Origin: Opisthorchis felineus
Lineage: Eukaryota; Platyhelminthes; Trematoda; Opisthorchiida; Opisthorchiidae
Direction: 5' to 3'
DNA length: 64,000 nucleotides
NCBI GenBank assembly: GCA_004794785.1
Contig: SJOL01008686.1
Span: 263,516 to 327,515, forward strand
Positions within the stretch are counted from its first letter, which is position 1. Each line of letters begins with the position of its first letter. The position numbers and the translations under genes are program-made. The notes below the pieces were generated by a model, which did no database searches, was not told where the DNA came from, and saw only the letters and a program-made list of their open reading frames with translations. Positions 43,321-55,290 of this stretch are shown here, in pieces.

Positions 43321-46300
43321 AATAGCATTAAAGGAGCATAGAATAAAGTGGAGGAAATTAGCATAAGCTGTTTACAGAACCCACAAGGGGGAAAGATATT
43401 GGGTTAGAAACAATATGAATGTAAGGATACTCAGCTAACAGGGAGTCACCGTGCCATGATGATTAGCCACACAGATGAACGGATAAGATATTCACATGTC
43501 ACATTGATTGCGCAACTAATTTGCTTGAACCCATCGATATTCCAGCTTGAAAACGACTTGATAAAAGATTTCGTTTGAAGCTACCTGAAACAGGTCACAT
43601 GCTCGTGACCCATATGTTCCATGACGCATCAGTGTGTAGGTGCGTTCGGCGGTCAATCCATGGAGGACTATTAGGAATGAGCAGGGTTGGCACACTTAGC
43701 AGCGTGATGGACGTTGGAACTTCGCGCGGAATAGGTGGAAATCCCCGAAACACACATAAGTCGAACGTGGATTGGTTCCTTGCGATTGAATTAAAAACGT
43801 GTCTGAGGAACTAGGTTAGTAGGCCCTGGCTGAGCATCCCGTTTTACGACTGAATAACAGCGCATGGGCTGACAAGTCATCTAACTGCACAACTATATTT
43901 CTGCCAGAAACACCTTAGGTTTCCCGAGAGTGAGGAGGACCGGCCAGGTGATTCCACCTCGCAGGTGATCTTGGACGAAAACGCAAACTGCTTCTGTATC
44001 TGAACACTAACATTCGCGCATATATGTACGCATAAAAAATAGAAGATATGTTGAAATACCTTTTCAACCAGTTTTTTTTAGAAGTGAAGGGGAATTGGAC
44101 AGTGGAAACGATTTTTCGGAAAACCATTCTCAGTATGACAAAGTCGATCTACCTCCAGATGTTTGAATTCGGTCAGGTTGAACACGCGCCAAACTTCCTG
44201 ATACTTGCCGACCTACACAACGAGCTTACGTTTCGTTATTTCACTCTACCGAGTGGTGGCACCAGACCTTCCAACTTCTGACGGGGTTGTTGTTGGTCTC
44301 CGCGCGAGAATCGTCAGTAGCGAGATGGGGAGTGATTTCCTCGAGGGATTTTATCAGAAAATATGCTAAATTTGTTGTTTTACACTAACATAATAAGTAC
44401 AAGCTAGCCAAACCTGAAATAACTTAGCTACGGTGCAACTCCAGAACTTTGTTGGAATTAATCCTTCAGCTGCGGTGCGTTATAGACGCACTGACCCATC
44501 CGTTTTAGGCAGTCACATCGAAGAGCTCGTGGTGGTCCGATTGCACATAACCTTCGAACAACCCAGGTGTGAGGGTTACATTTCAAAGCAAAAAAAGATG
44601 TGCACCCGATGAAGCGCGTCCCCGTCGATCCAAGGCGGAGGAAAAAAGGTAAACCTAAGGGACAGGTGCAGTATCTGCCGGAAAGTGATTGTTCCCTGGG
44701 GTGTTTTTATCCTGCTAGTAATGGTGGGTTAAGAAATTCATATGTTGGATTTATAACCACCTTTTTGGTACGATATTGCACCGCGCGATTTGGCAGAAAT
44801 CCAAGCAGACATTCAGGCGCGTTCTCTTGTCCCAGCCTGATCAGCAGCAAATAAATGCTTGCGGGATATAGGATTGTCGCACGTGCTTAGCAAACTGATC
44901 GCGTTGTTGTTGCCGCGTTTTAAGCGAGCTTTTGTATTAGGAAATGCTCAGCAGATTGAACGATACCGAATATAAACTGCAGCACACAATGTGTCCTGGT
45001 CGAGCACGCCTCTTAGAAGTACGAAGCTCGTTCACATTGGTCGACGGATATTCATATACCAGCAAGAACGCTACCAATAAACTGCAGGTAAAACAGAGAC
45101 GCTATTTGTCGATTGCTGCATCCATTTCGTATTAAAAGGACAAGGACTATCGGAGGACGGAAACTCACATTCCACATTTATCGCAGGCAAGAATATCCCA
45201 GATACCAAGGCAGAATAGCCATTCCTCTAAGTGTAGATCACAATAAGGAGATACAGTGTCTTACAGAACGCCTACTAGCTAATGAGGAAATCAAGAACAA
45301 TAATCAATAGTAACTGGGAGTCCTTTTGTCTCTGAATTCAGCTTGGCAAGAACTGGTTGCGGACAGTTCCAGGGCTGTAGATCACCCAGTTTCTTCCGGG
45401 CAGCTATTTCAACGTCCACTTAGAAGCTAGAGTCTGGTTTAGAAGACTGTAGGATGCTGGGGGAAATTCGTTCAAGGTAGTGGGACTACGGTATGTATCG
45501 TGAGGGGATCTGAGGCGCCTTCAGACCTTTGCCTTTGATAAATGACTTTGAAACGTCAAAACTTCGGATTAAAAAATATCTAAATTCGTTGTATTCTTAT
45601 CCAGATATTCACATACGAGGAACCCTAACACAGCACCTACGATAAGGTAAATTCATTCAAGCCTCCCATAGATTGAGGGTCACCAAAGTTGAACTGTGTC
45701 CGTTAGTAGTAAAGCGAGCATCATAAACTCCCGAATCAGCCGGCCACTTTGTGCTATTCAGTGTAACAAAAAACATGTCACTGTCTCGGGGATCACACAT
45801 TTCAGGCCACACCACGAACTCTTTTGTTTTATGGTAGCTTGAGAACAGCCTGTAGACCTTTGACAATCGATGTGACAAGAGCATAGCTCAGGTTATTTGG
45901 TATCACCGAAGTTGTAACAAGAAAACCACCATTGGAAAGGTCGGCGGTTGCCTTTCATGACAGATCAGTCTATCGGGACCCGAGAGAGAAAACATAAAAA
46001 ATCTTGCCCTATCTTTACAGGTATGCAGCCCGAAGCTAGCCAGATTTTTCAACGGGGTTGCAAGGTAAGTCAACAATCTAAATCCATGGTCAATTTGAGA
46101 AAAAAAGAATCCAAATATGACTACCTCACTTCCTAGAAAGCAAATTTGGGGCGGATTGGTTGGTTCATTGGTTGTTCACTGAGACATCCATGAAGTGAAA
46201 GAGGTTAAAATACCTACGTACATACAGATGAATAAAGTATAAGCAATTAAAAAAGTAAACACATGGACAAATACGTGGATGGTTATTTTGACCACGCCTG

Positions 46301-46364
46301 GGGAGAGAGTTTCTACCTACCTTTTACTGACTACGCAGATAAAGAATGACAGCATTTTACGGCG
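43321..46364. other. no supported gene
   Basis: About 3 kb with short frames. A 77-codon plus frame at 44048-44281 and a 75-codon minus frame at 45884-45657 (ending VTLNSTKWPADSGVYDARF, faintly Ig-like with DSGVY) are the most protein-like, but neither has convincing splice sites or a complete domain. Confidence 0.35.
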
Positions 46365-46505
46365 GGAGCACTACTCATGGGGTCGCTGAAAACCTTTCGA
46401 CAGTCGACCATTTTGGGGCTCATCGGGCGCAGTCTCCGATTTCTAGTCAAGTTTACTTTCTATTTAAACCCAAGTTGGACGCAATCCGCGAAATGCTTTT
46501 ATTTG
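46365..46505 (-). repeat. family H repeat, copy H5 (core destroyed)
   Basis: Minus strand: CTCATGAGTAG end (46376), TTTTCAGCGACC, GAGCCCCAAAATGG in place of the stem II region, CGATGAG remnant near 46420, and TTGGGTTTAAATAGAAAG for GGGTTCAAGTAGAAC. The hammerhead core is deleted in part. Confidence 0.5.
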
Positions 46506-48030
46506 CGAAATAATTTAGCTGTAACAGGATTGGGTTAAGTAACCCGTTAAAACTAAATCGGTTTTAAGGTAGAATCAGCTGACACCAATGTAGGGTAACT
46601 TCCACCAGTTAGGTTCAGTTTCCGCAAGCAGCGTGAGCAGCGGTGCATGCAATAGCTTCCTAACGAAATCAGACAGTAAAACCCGCCGAAGTCATAGTTA
46701 CAAACTGGAAGTCCAGCGGATGGGCAGTCTGCCAAATGTCCAGAAGAGCAACTGAGGCGTGCAATGAACTTCCGCCGTATGTATCTGAGGCTATGAAGTA
46801 AACCAGTTGAAATCTCTACTAGATCCGTATCTCGTTAGGCTTACTAGGATAGCGCGGACAGGGGAGACCCTTCACTCATAATATCTCGACTGCTGAAAAG
46901 GGACGAACAAGGGAACCAACCCGTTGTCCTCTAACAATCGGATTTAGATGGTACCAAAAGCGACTTCCGTGACCACGTCATAAAAACCAGACCTAATTAA
47001 ACTAGGAACAGACATTCAGATGTGATCTCTTTAATGCAGATCGCTGGTCTCCCTTAACCAAACATCTCTGGATTTCGGTCTGCTGAGTAACTCCACTTCA
47101 AGAATAGGACGACCGGAAAAATCACCTTCCGCAACCGACTAAAAACCATTTCGAAAAGTCGGTCGTTAACTCTGCAAACCCATAAGCTAGAAAAATAAAT
47201 GACACCGTATTTGAAAACCTGAATTTCGTACGCATTCGTGAGTATCATATGAGAAATGTGGTACTCAGGAATTTTTTCCTACAATATTGCATACTTAACA
47301 AAATTACCATAACCAACCTGTTTCTACCGTCATCATCATCACCATCCAACAGCTGTAAAATGGGTACCCTTGGGTTGCGCGAAATTCGCACAAAACAGTG
47401 GGTTTCCAAAAACGTTGCACGAAAATCATTCAGGTGAAAAAAGTATTGGTCATGGGTGTATCCAGTATTAGTGAACGTGAGGTTACGAAGGAAAGTCGTA
47501 CATAGAGCACTATCTTACAACACGGTTTGACATATGAGTGATCCAATAAGTTTGTGTATAAGATTACATAGAACTTTTAGCGGTAGTGGAATTTACAATA
47601 CTATGGTTTGTACGAGGAATGTGAATTCATGGATTGATGGTAATGGACCGACATATCATATTGCTTCATTCTTTTGCCTGGTACACACCAGTTCGTCTGA
47701 GGCTCATCTAGGATGGAAGGCTATTCAGTAGTTTTATCCACGTAGTGCGTTCAGCTCAGTTAAAGGATACAAAATATTTCCATTGGATCTTTCGCTATTC
47801 GACTCACGGAAATATTTCTGGTTCATTGTTTCATAGCAGGCCCCTCGTAATGTGACAAACTGTCGTGTCGGTCCACAAATATCCTAGAATATTGTAATCA
47901 CAACCAAGCAAGGGAAGAACACAGTTGGTAGCTAAAACTCAACGAGGATGTTTGGTGAGCAGGAACGAGATCTTTCCGCCCTTATTCAAGTGGTAGCTAG
48001 GCCAAATTACATAGGCTAGAACATCATTTC
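46506..48030. other. no supported gene
   Basis: Short frames only; nothing recognised. Confidence 0.4.
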
Positions 48031-48474
48031 TCAGAGTTCAGTCATTCCAGAGGGTCCCAGGGGAGCAGCCGAACGAAACAGAGACATCATACCGCAAATA
48101 ATAGTACTACGAGGCGGTGTGCGAGTCAAGTTATGGTGTTCTTTCGGATAGAAATGGGAAGGCAACGATATGTTTACTTCAAATGATAGCATTTCTATGG
48201 TTGCGAAAGCGTTGACGATCCATTCCCCCGAAGAAAAGCTTGTCCTAAGAACCACACACCATCCGCTAAATGAGTGGTTATGACCATCAGAAAACTGCCA
48301 AACAAGGCCGAAAGACAACCACATTTTATCAATAGCTCGATATACTCCAAACGCACTTGCTGCACGAAGCAACAGCAGGGACCAGACGCCTATGTTTTGC
48401 TCCTTACTCCTTTTATATAAACTAACTCCACACAAGTGACAGATAACTCCGATCACCACCAGGGGAAGCACCAC
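48031..48474 (-). pseudogene. possible rhodopsin-like GPCR remnant (weak)
   Basis: An open minus frame of 147 codons. LPLVVIGVICHLCGVSLYKR could be a first membrane helix, SLLLLRAASAFGVYRAID a second, and CVVLRTSFSSGEWIVNAFAT IEM a third, with a Cys and a W at places where class A receptors have the conserved ECL1 Trp and Cys 3.25. It then continues SLPSHFYPKEHHNLTRTPPR. The E-R-Y/DRY motif is not intact (IEML) and the Cys-to-Glu spacing is about three residues short. No initiator or splice sites were identified. It may be a decayed receptor fragment or chance. Confidence 0.2.
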
Positions 48475-48480
48475 CGACCG

Positions 48481-50229
48481 CCCTGCCTAGAGATGTCATC
48501 GCGAGTTCATTGAACTGCTACTTCTCTCTTTTCAGATAAGGATGATACACTCTATTACTGGACAACCTCTCTCTCCAGCATGCTGTTGGAAATAGAAGGA
48601 ATAGTTTAATCTGACGCCTGTCAACATTTAAAGTCCAATATGCGGTGATAACTCTGTGCGCTAGTTTCCCTCTTCGGGAACTCCAAGTGTTCTTCCTCTC
48701 TCTTACTGGAACCCAGGTATCCCCTGGCTCTGGCGTTCCTAACTTCTCAGGCCTTAATAACAAAATGTCACATCGGTTAGGCAAGGCAGTGCATAATATG
48801 ACGATAACAACACATAATAATAATATGTAATATAAAGTTCCATAAGTGCACCTTGTTGGAGACTACCATTTGAAGAAAAAAAGGGTCTCATGTAAGTATC
48901 AGATGTGACCAGTCGTTTGGTTAAATTCTATTATGAGCTAAACTCAAGAAGAATAGTTATCGTTTTGCATTAACTCTTTTAAAGAATGACGAAATTGGAG
49001 TATGCAGATAGTGCATTAATCACTGTGCTAAGAGTTTATGATAATGCTAAAACCCAGATCAACATCGGAATTTCGGCTTTTATTTCGACAAATGTTTAAG
49101 GGAATCATACAACGGAATGGCAAAAAGGATTTTAACGTTCGTTGCGTTCCCATCCCGTTTACCGTATTTGTATCTCACGACGAATGTTCAGACATTGGTC
49201 ACTTGAAATCCCACCTCCAATCGCACATTGGTCAGATCGATAGGCTAATAAAAATTGCTTTCTGAACTGTGTGACCATCGCGACCACTATCGAACCTTTG
49301 ACCAGGGGTCCTGATGCTATTCCAATTTATTCCAATTTTGGCTCGTCGCTCTATTTGTTTTCGTCACTTCAGATTTCTAGAAAATGACATGAATTGTGGC
49401 TTCAGCGGTCCAAGGATAAGAGTTGTTTATGATCAACTGTTTACTCGCGTATTATCAAAGCTCCGCTTCCTTTCTTATGGAACCAAACGTTGGTGGTGGA
49501 CTAATTACATCAAACAGTTCATGATCATGAGTAGGATACGATGGGTTAGCTTTTTGCAGAAATAAAGGTACCTAAGCCCGGAACAAAATCGTGTGACTAT
49601 ATGAGTCTGGATTTCCATTGACCGAAGTGTCCAAGGGACGGAGACGTCCAAAGCTGAAATGCCAGGTACCGTTCGTTCTCATGCACTCTTCTCAAGCAGT
49701 GTTCTTTCGATCGTTGTGCTCGAGACTACTAGGCCTTCTAGTTAAAGTTGGCTCCTTCAAGAACAAGTATTCAGCAATTTTTCAGTAGCCGTATGAGAAG
49801 TGTCTCGTTAAGGAAAATAAGCAAGTGTTATTTTGTCCATCACCCCAGCAGTTTCGACAACACTAGCCAATTCACTTCAGTTTTTAGTCAAATGAACCCA
49901 TTTTGATTTCGATTCCAGTGCTAAAATCTGTAAACTTGGCAAGTGCGTTGTTCACAGCCTCGCTCTTCATCAGGTATCGACGTAGCTAGTCCTTCAGGAG
50001 CGTTCCGTCTCCCCAACTGTCCCCTTGAAGTTACCTATTTCCAATCCATTATTCTAACAGACTCAACTGGCACAAAACCCTTGAACTTGTCACTTCAAAG
50101 CCATTTCAGTATGTTGTTTTCTGTATTACTTTCTTTGGTTTGTCAATCCGTCACACTTTATCATGTTCCTACCCTATTTTTCCTCTCCATTGGTATCCGC
50201 CTAACGCAAGGTGTTTCTGAAATAATAAT
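48481..50229. other. no supported gene
   Basis: Short frames only. An 88-codon minus frame at 48784-48518 (TWVPVRERKNTWSSRRGKLA) is polar and unrecognised. Confidence 0.4.
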
Positions 50230-50410
50230 CGATCAGCTGTAAGAACACCCTTGCCATGCCACCCACAGGAAGCACGATGGCTGGGACACTGCCAGGTTAC
50301 CAAAGCCTAGACAGGAGCAGTCGAGATGAAGAGGTCGGGTTCGAACAAGGGACCCTCGCATCAGTAATTTTATGCCCTCATCACTGATCTACCTGAAGCT
50401 CCCGAAATAA
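50230..50410 (-). repeat. tRNA-derived SINE, family S, copy S5
   Basis: Minus strand: head with CAGTGATGAGGGCATAAAA (A-box region, decayed), CTTGTTCGAACCC (B box, near 50351-50338), TTTGGTAACCTGGCAGTGTC, CATCGTGCTTCCTGTGGGTG, TGTTCTTACAGCTGATC and a short ATTATT tail near 50235. It lies just downstream of the 3' end of RTE copy D on the same strand. Confidence 0.7.
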
Positions 50411-50439
50411 CCAGCAGCTTACGAATACTTGCACCTCTC

Positions 50440-52562
50440 CATGGTCGGCTATGATCCACTAATCCCTAACAAATGAGCATATGAAGTTGCGCCCATTGCC
50501 ACAAATCATTAACATCATAGGCAGCATAACAGCAGTGTCCAAACACTGAAACTTTGCTACCGTATAACCATAATTTATTAGAAAGACTTATTGTGAAAAA
50601 AGATATAAAATTGAGTGGGGAAGGGGCTTACTGCTAGCCTGCCACACTTATTCCGAGGTTCCTTCAGCTCCAGACACTCTTTCAGATAGCCTGGATAGGA
50701 ACTGACAACAACAGCTCCACTGACATCGATTGGGAGTCATACAGCGTCTCTAACCATGCACATTGGGGATAACGCGGACCCAATTCCGAAGTACGAGTCG
50801 CGCCGATGGTACCCAGACTTTTCGTCATCAGTTCCGTTTCCCCCTACCAGGTCTATTACTAGTCTACTTGCGCCCCTCTGAATTGGACAGGGAAAGCAGC
50901 ACTCTCTCCGGCGAACGATGATTCGGCGCGCACAATACATGACAAAGCCACAACAGCTTTTCACACTGGACAAATTCTTCGACTGAAGTCCTCGTTGCAC
51001 AACCAAACATTCGTTGTCCCCTTGCAGACAACAGCCTACACAAGCTATGGTTCTGATACGATGGTTTTTGAAGACATGAAAACGTCCCAGTTCCTCTACT
51101 CGCAGAGGCAAAATATCACCACAATACAGCCCGTACTGTAGCCTGATACACACGTCTCTTGAGATTCGGGGATATGCCGCTTTACCGCTATAGGTGTATC
51201 AAATCAGCAAACGCAATCCGAGCCTCAGAGGTTCGTGCATTGGCCTCATCTGTCGCACTACACTCAGAACTAATACAACTTCCAGGTTACGTAAAACGGC
51301 CCACAACTTTGAGTACCTCTCTTTGGGTTGTAAGTTGTGTTCAGTGACTGCATGTCCAGGAGCACGACCATATACTTTGTGGGTGCAAAACAAATGCTGA
51401 AGGATGGTATGACTTTGGTCAGTTCATCCAAAAACACCTGCGCCTTCTCCACTTTGAAGGCTAGGACGATCTCATCTGCATATTTCAGCTCAACAAGGTT
51501 CTCGTCAGTAGCTGTTTGAACACCAGGGTTTTGAAAACCTTCCAACGTTCGTCTCATTATCTTGTCAATGGCGAAATTGAATAGGAATGGAGAGAGTAAG
51601 CATCCTTGTTGGACACCGCTTTGTGTACGGAGGCTTTTGGGGAGCTTTCCGTATACTATCACAAGCCCGGAAGTCTGAGAATACAAAGGACCTAATACAC
51701 TCACGAACTTACGAGCAAGCGTGTCAAGGACCGGTCAACTGAGTCAAATGCGCCTTGAAAATCCAGAAATATTAAAGTTGAGGGTCGTCCATGCGTATAG
51801 CGTTGTTTTAGCACCTGACAAAGTGTGAAGATTTGGTAAACGCAACCCCTGTCAGGCCGAAATCTCGCTTGGTAGTCTTGAGTCAACGCTTCATGGGCCA
51901 CCATAGGGCGACGAAGACAAGTGTCGCTAAGATCCTGGTTACGACTGGGGTCAGGCTGACCCCCTGAAGTGGACTAACTACGGGCCCCATAAACAATTGT
52001 TCTCAGTTGTCTGAAAAGGGATTATTTTCTAGTATGGAGGTAAATGGACCAGATGAACGCTGACTGAGTACTTCACCCCCATTGTACAACAATGAGGGCC
52101 GGTGGTCATCCGGACCAACAGCTTGTCAGCGCTTGGGAGAACATATAAAGTTGTGAATCTCCGAGGCCGCAGGATGTTCCAGGCTTTTATTGTAGTTCCA
52201 GGATCCAAGTGAGTGGTAGCAAGTGGCCACGAGAATCGTCGTCCAAAGTGCTCGGTCCAGAGGCCGAGGTGTCCTTCTTTACTAAGTATGGTCCCGCCAG
52301 TTTGATCCTTGATAGTTTCGCTCACAGGCGGTTTCCAGAGACTGTCATAAAATTGCTTTTGATGCTGCCAGAGATACAGTCGGTTGGGGCGAATTTAGAC
52401 ACGGCAAACCGATAATGATCAACTTCCCGCTTGTGAAACTGCTTCATGGACATAGCCAGACGAACCGCACAAAGACTATCAACGGGTATCTAGTCAAGCA
52501 AGAGTCCTTCCGGTAGGTGAGTTACAAGGATACCGACTTGTACACAGCCTGCCGCAGTGGCC
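50440..52562 (-). mobile_element. RTE-clade non-LTR retrotransposon with internal deletion (copy D)
   Basis: Minus strand. Endonuclease part (52560-52370): GILVTHLPEGLLLD (52540s), DSLCAVRLAMS, FAVSKFAPTDC. Near 52370-52350 it passes to the RT start (KPPVSETIKDQTGGTI), so the back half of the endonuclease and the linker are missing. RT: ARFRPDRGCVYQIFTL and LIFLDFQGAFDSVD (51860-51720), GVQQGCLLSPFLFNFAID (51620-51565), LKYADEIVLAF (near 51480; second catalytic Asp is Glu). C-terminal remnants run to QWSCCCQFLSRLSE (near 50700), followed by the family 3' untranslated block to about 50440. Frameshifts at 51700 and elsewhere. Confidence 0.8.
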
Positions 52563-52924
52563 TCTAGATCACCCAGGTTGTGCAACCGGAAGCGAGTGAT
52601 GGGGCGGTTAGGTCAACCACGGTACTTGAATACTGGATTGTTTCTGATACACAGCTACACAAATGTCAAGCGTGCCCAGCGTGAGAACAACAACAGCTTG
52701 TTGTCCTGCTTGCTTCAGAGTGCGAACACTAAAAGTGGCCAGAAAGACCGGGCGTCAAGGCTTGGAGATTAACTTCGAAACGCCTGAGGCTGTTGCGCCG
52801 GCTGATTCGTCAGTGGTGCGGCCAAGACCGATACAAGACAAACGGGGCCGTCAGTCCTAGCCGGTGGGCATGCAAGGAAAGAGCTATTAATGGGGTGCGG
52901 GAACATGAAATGAAAAGCATGTGA
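52563..52924. other. no supported gene
   Basis: Possibly more decayed 5' RTE sequence of copy D. Nothing firm. Confidence 0.35.
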
Positions 52925-53180
52925 AGGAAAAAGGAGGCTTTATCAGTAGCCTGTTTGCGTTTATCCGCCCCACTGTATGCAGCAAGTAAGATAAACTGGT
53001 TATGACACCACGCGACGGTCGATATTGGATGACATTATTGTTGGTTGTAGGTATCATTATTGTATGCGGGCTGTGGTACTTTCAGGGTGCCAAACAGAAG
53101 AATGACGAGGGCACTCGACCAAGGTCTTTGGCTCATGACCCCAAACGATGCGAACGCCTGTGATCACTTAGATGCACGAG
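52925..53180 (-). repeat. family R2 repeat, copy R2d
   Basis: On the minus strand, GTCATGAGCCAAAGACCTTG, GTCGCGTGGTGTCATAACC, ACTTGCTGCATACAGTGGG and CGCAAACAGGCTAC correspond in order to the 3' half of R2b. It is the only minus-oriented copy. Confidence 0.6.
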
Positions 53181-55149
53181 TGGTTTGTGTGACGAACCTG
53201 CGGTCCCCTAGTGTCACGCGGCGAAACCTGCAGTGACCCACTGACTGAAAACTTCCTATTGTGAACGCCTTCTGGCTTTGAACTAGCCTTCACTTTCAGC
53301 TACGTCTTTGTTGTGCACATTTACTCATGGCGTTCGACCCCACTTCCGTCTCTACAGCCTTGCTGATGCCTGTACGCTCGTTTCGGGCTTTCGGTTCCGG
53401 TAGTCTACAGTATACTTGTTGGTGTTGCTCCCAACCGAATTCATTTTTACTGGTGCATTTGGTTATCGTTCGGTAGTAGATGCGACATACTAACCTGTAC
53501 AGTTGGATATTTCTAGGGCTTTTGGCAACGTTTGGTAGGACAGCCTCGAGGCCAAGTTTCCATCTTTTGACCTCCGACCGGAAGTCATGGTATAGATGGT
53601 TTTATTCGCGCACTTTAAATATCGGTGGGCACCAGTGGCACACTCTTTGACCCACCGGACATCGGTGAGGGTGACACCACTATCACAACCTACACGGATA
53701 ACAGCCTTTCAGTGATACGAAGATGACAGGTCTCTAAAATCGGCCAAAGTTATTGAGAGGGAATCACTGAAGGAAATGAATTTCACGCCACGAAAAACCA
53801 ACCACATCCATTTTTTCCCTCGATCATCGATTAACTCACAAACATTCACTCTCATCAGACTCAGTCCGCATTCCTTTGTTTCTAAGGTATATAGTCTGGA
53901 GCTGTCTTTCTCTAGTAGTTTACCCTGGTTTCATTGCACAAAGTTGCTGGCGATGAGCCCAGAAAGTGTTTCTTTCCCCGTCTATGAAAGTTATTGACCT
54001 CTGTCCAAATTTATGCACTGTTCAAAGATCAAATTGGATCACCACTCGGGCATTGTTCACAGGTTCGGGTTGGCTGTCTCCCGACCCACCTTGATCATTT
54101 GGGTGGAACACAGAGAGTCTTATAGGCAAACCATCGCTGACTGACAACCGAATCACTCGCCCATCTATGAAATGTATTCTGTGTCTTTTCTACTCCTATT
54201 ACAGCAGTGTTCTTTAAAGCTTGCCAGTACTCCACTTGTCTTGGTAACTACATCCAGCACTTCCAACAGATTAAGGTTAATCATCCAACTGAACTTCATC
54301 TCTTTTCTCAGGGCAGCCAAACTATGAAACTCCACTCCTTCAGATTCAAGTTACCCTAACTTTAACTAGGCGGCCAGGCTAAGAAATTACAGCAAGCGTG
54401 CCAATGGAATCGGTTGCGCGCCATGTCCTACAGGGTTTCCGACCACCTGCAAGCAAGGTCACGTGGGTTTCAGCCAGAAAGGTGCGAATATTCCTAGCAT
54501 TCAGGTTGACTGTAGCCACTTACGTTTCATATTGCCATATCATGTGGCCTGTCCCCCAAGAGCCTTGTGCCAAAAGTCACTCGGAATAAGAAAACAAGGC
54601 TTTGTTTTAGAGAGGTTTGGTAAACAATCGGTGGATTTATTTTGTTTACCAAACCTCTCTGAAACGATGACTACCCAATCGGTCCCAAACATTTTCCAAT
54701 TGATTGAAAACAAGGCTTTCTTTGGTAACGGTGGTGGACAGAATACAAGACATAACCACCCCAGATTAAGAAATTTAGTCTGTTGCTCTAAAGATTCTGG
54801 TTCGTTAGCAGGAACGTGCTTATGCATCAACTTGTAACCTACTGGCTGTGGCCAGCTAACTCTAGCTATGTTGCGGGGAAACCAGTGACAAAATGGTGGA
54901 AGACGCTTAAGGCCCACAGATCGGAGTGACCAAGCCTCACAATCGCTGTTGCAATTTTTTTCGCCTCTACGGCCATTGAGCTTCAGTGAAATTCGTTTCT
55001 TAGGTGCTGACCACCTCTACAAGTGTATCTCATATGATGTTCTCTGCACTGATGCCGATTGATAGCACTTAAAAGACAGCTTCTCAGATATACTACATTC
55101 AAGAGTGGCTTAACTCCAGCGGAAGACTAAAAAAAGTGACACCTCTTGA
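53181..55149. other. no supported gene; hairpin at 54604-54665
   Basis: Contains a strong inverted repeat, listed separately. Overlapping frames of 124 and 125 codons at 54463-54917 (opposite strands) run through it and are not supported as genes. Confidence 0.4.
54604..54665. repeat. perfect 19-bp inverted repeat with 14-nt loop
   Basis: Arms 54609-54627 and 54642-54660 are exact reverse complements (AGAGAGGTTTGGTAAACAA). Pairing extends outward five more positions to 54604/54665 with one G-T, giving a 24-bp stem and a 14-nt loop (54628-54641). An imperfect direct repeat, GAAAACAAGGCTTTGTTTT (near 54589) and GAAAACAAGGCTTTCTTTGG (near 54706), flanks it at a spacing of about 118 bp. It could be a small MITE-like element, a precursor-like RNA hairpin, or a recent local inversion. 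Confidence 0.85.
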
Positions 55150-55290
55150 CGGAAATAACTGTTCACAAGGTCACTGAAGACTTCGATAGCCACGTACCGG
55201 TTTTACCCGTCTTTGATCTCATCAGGTAGGCGTAATCCCTAATTTTTCGTCAACCTTAATTTATATTTGAACACCACATTGCACGCAATT
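55150..55290 (-). repeat. family H repeat, copy H6
   Basis: Minus strand: stem I strand GCCTAC (55231-55226), intact CTGATGA (55225-55219), an eroded stem II, AAAAC in place of GAAAC, then CCGGTA, so the cleavage position would be A. Flanks TTGACGAAAAATTAGGG and ATAAATTAAGGTTGACG match the GTAAGGTTGACGGGAAC block. Confidence 0.55.

Noticed and set aside
45657..45884. Ig-like exon (DSGVYDARF)
   Set aside because: One motif without the paired cysteines, and no splice sites; not enough to call.
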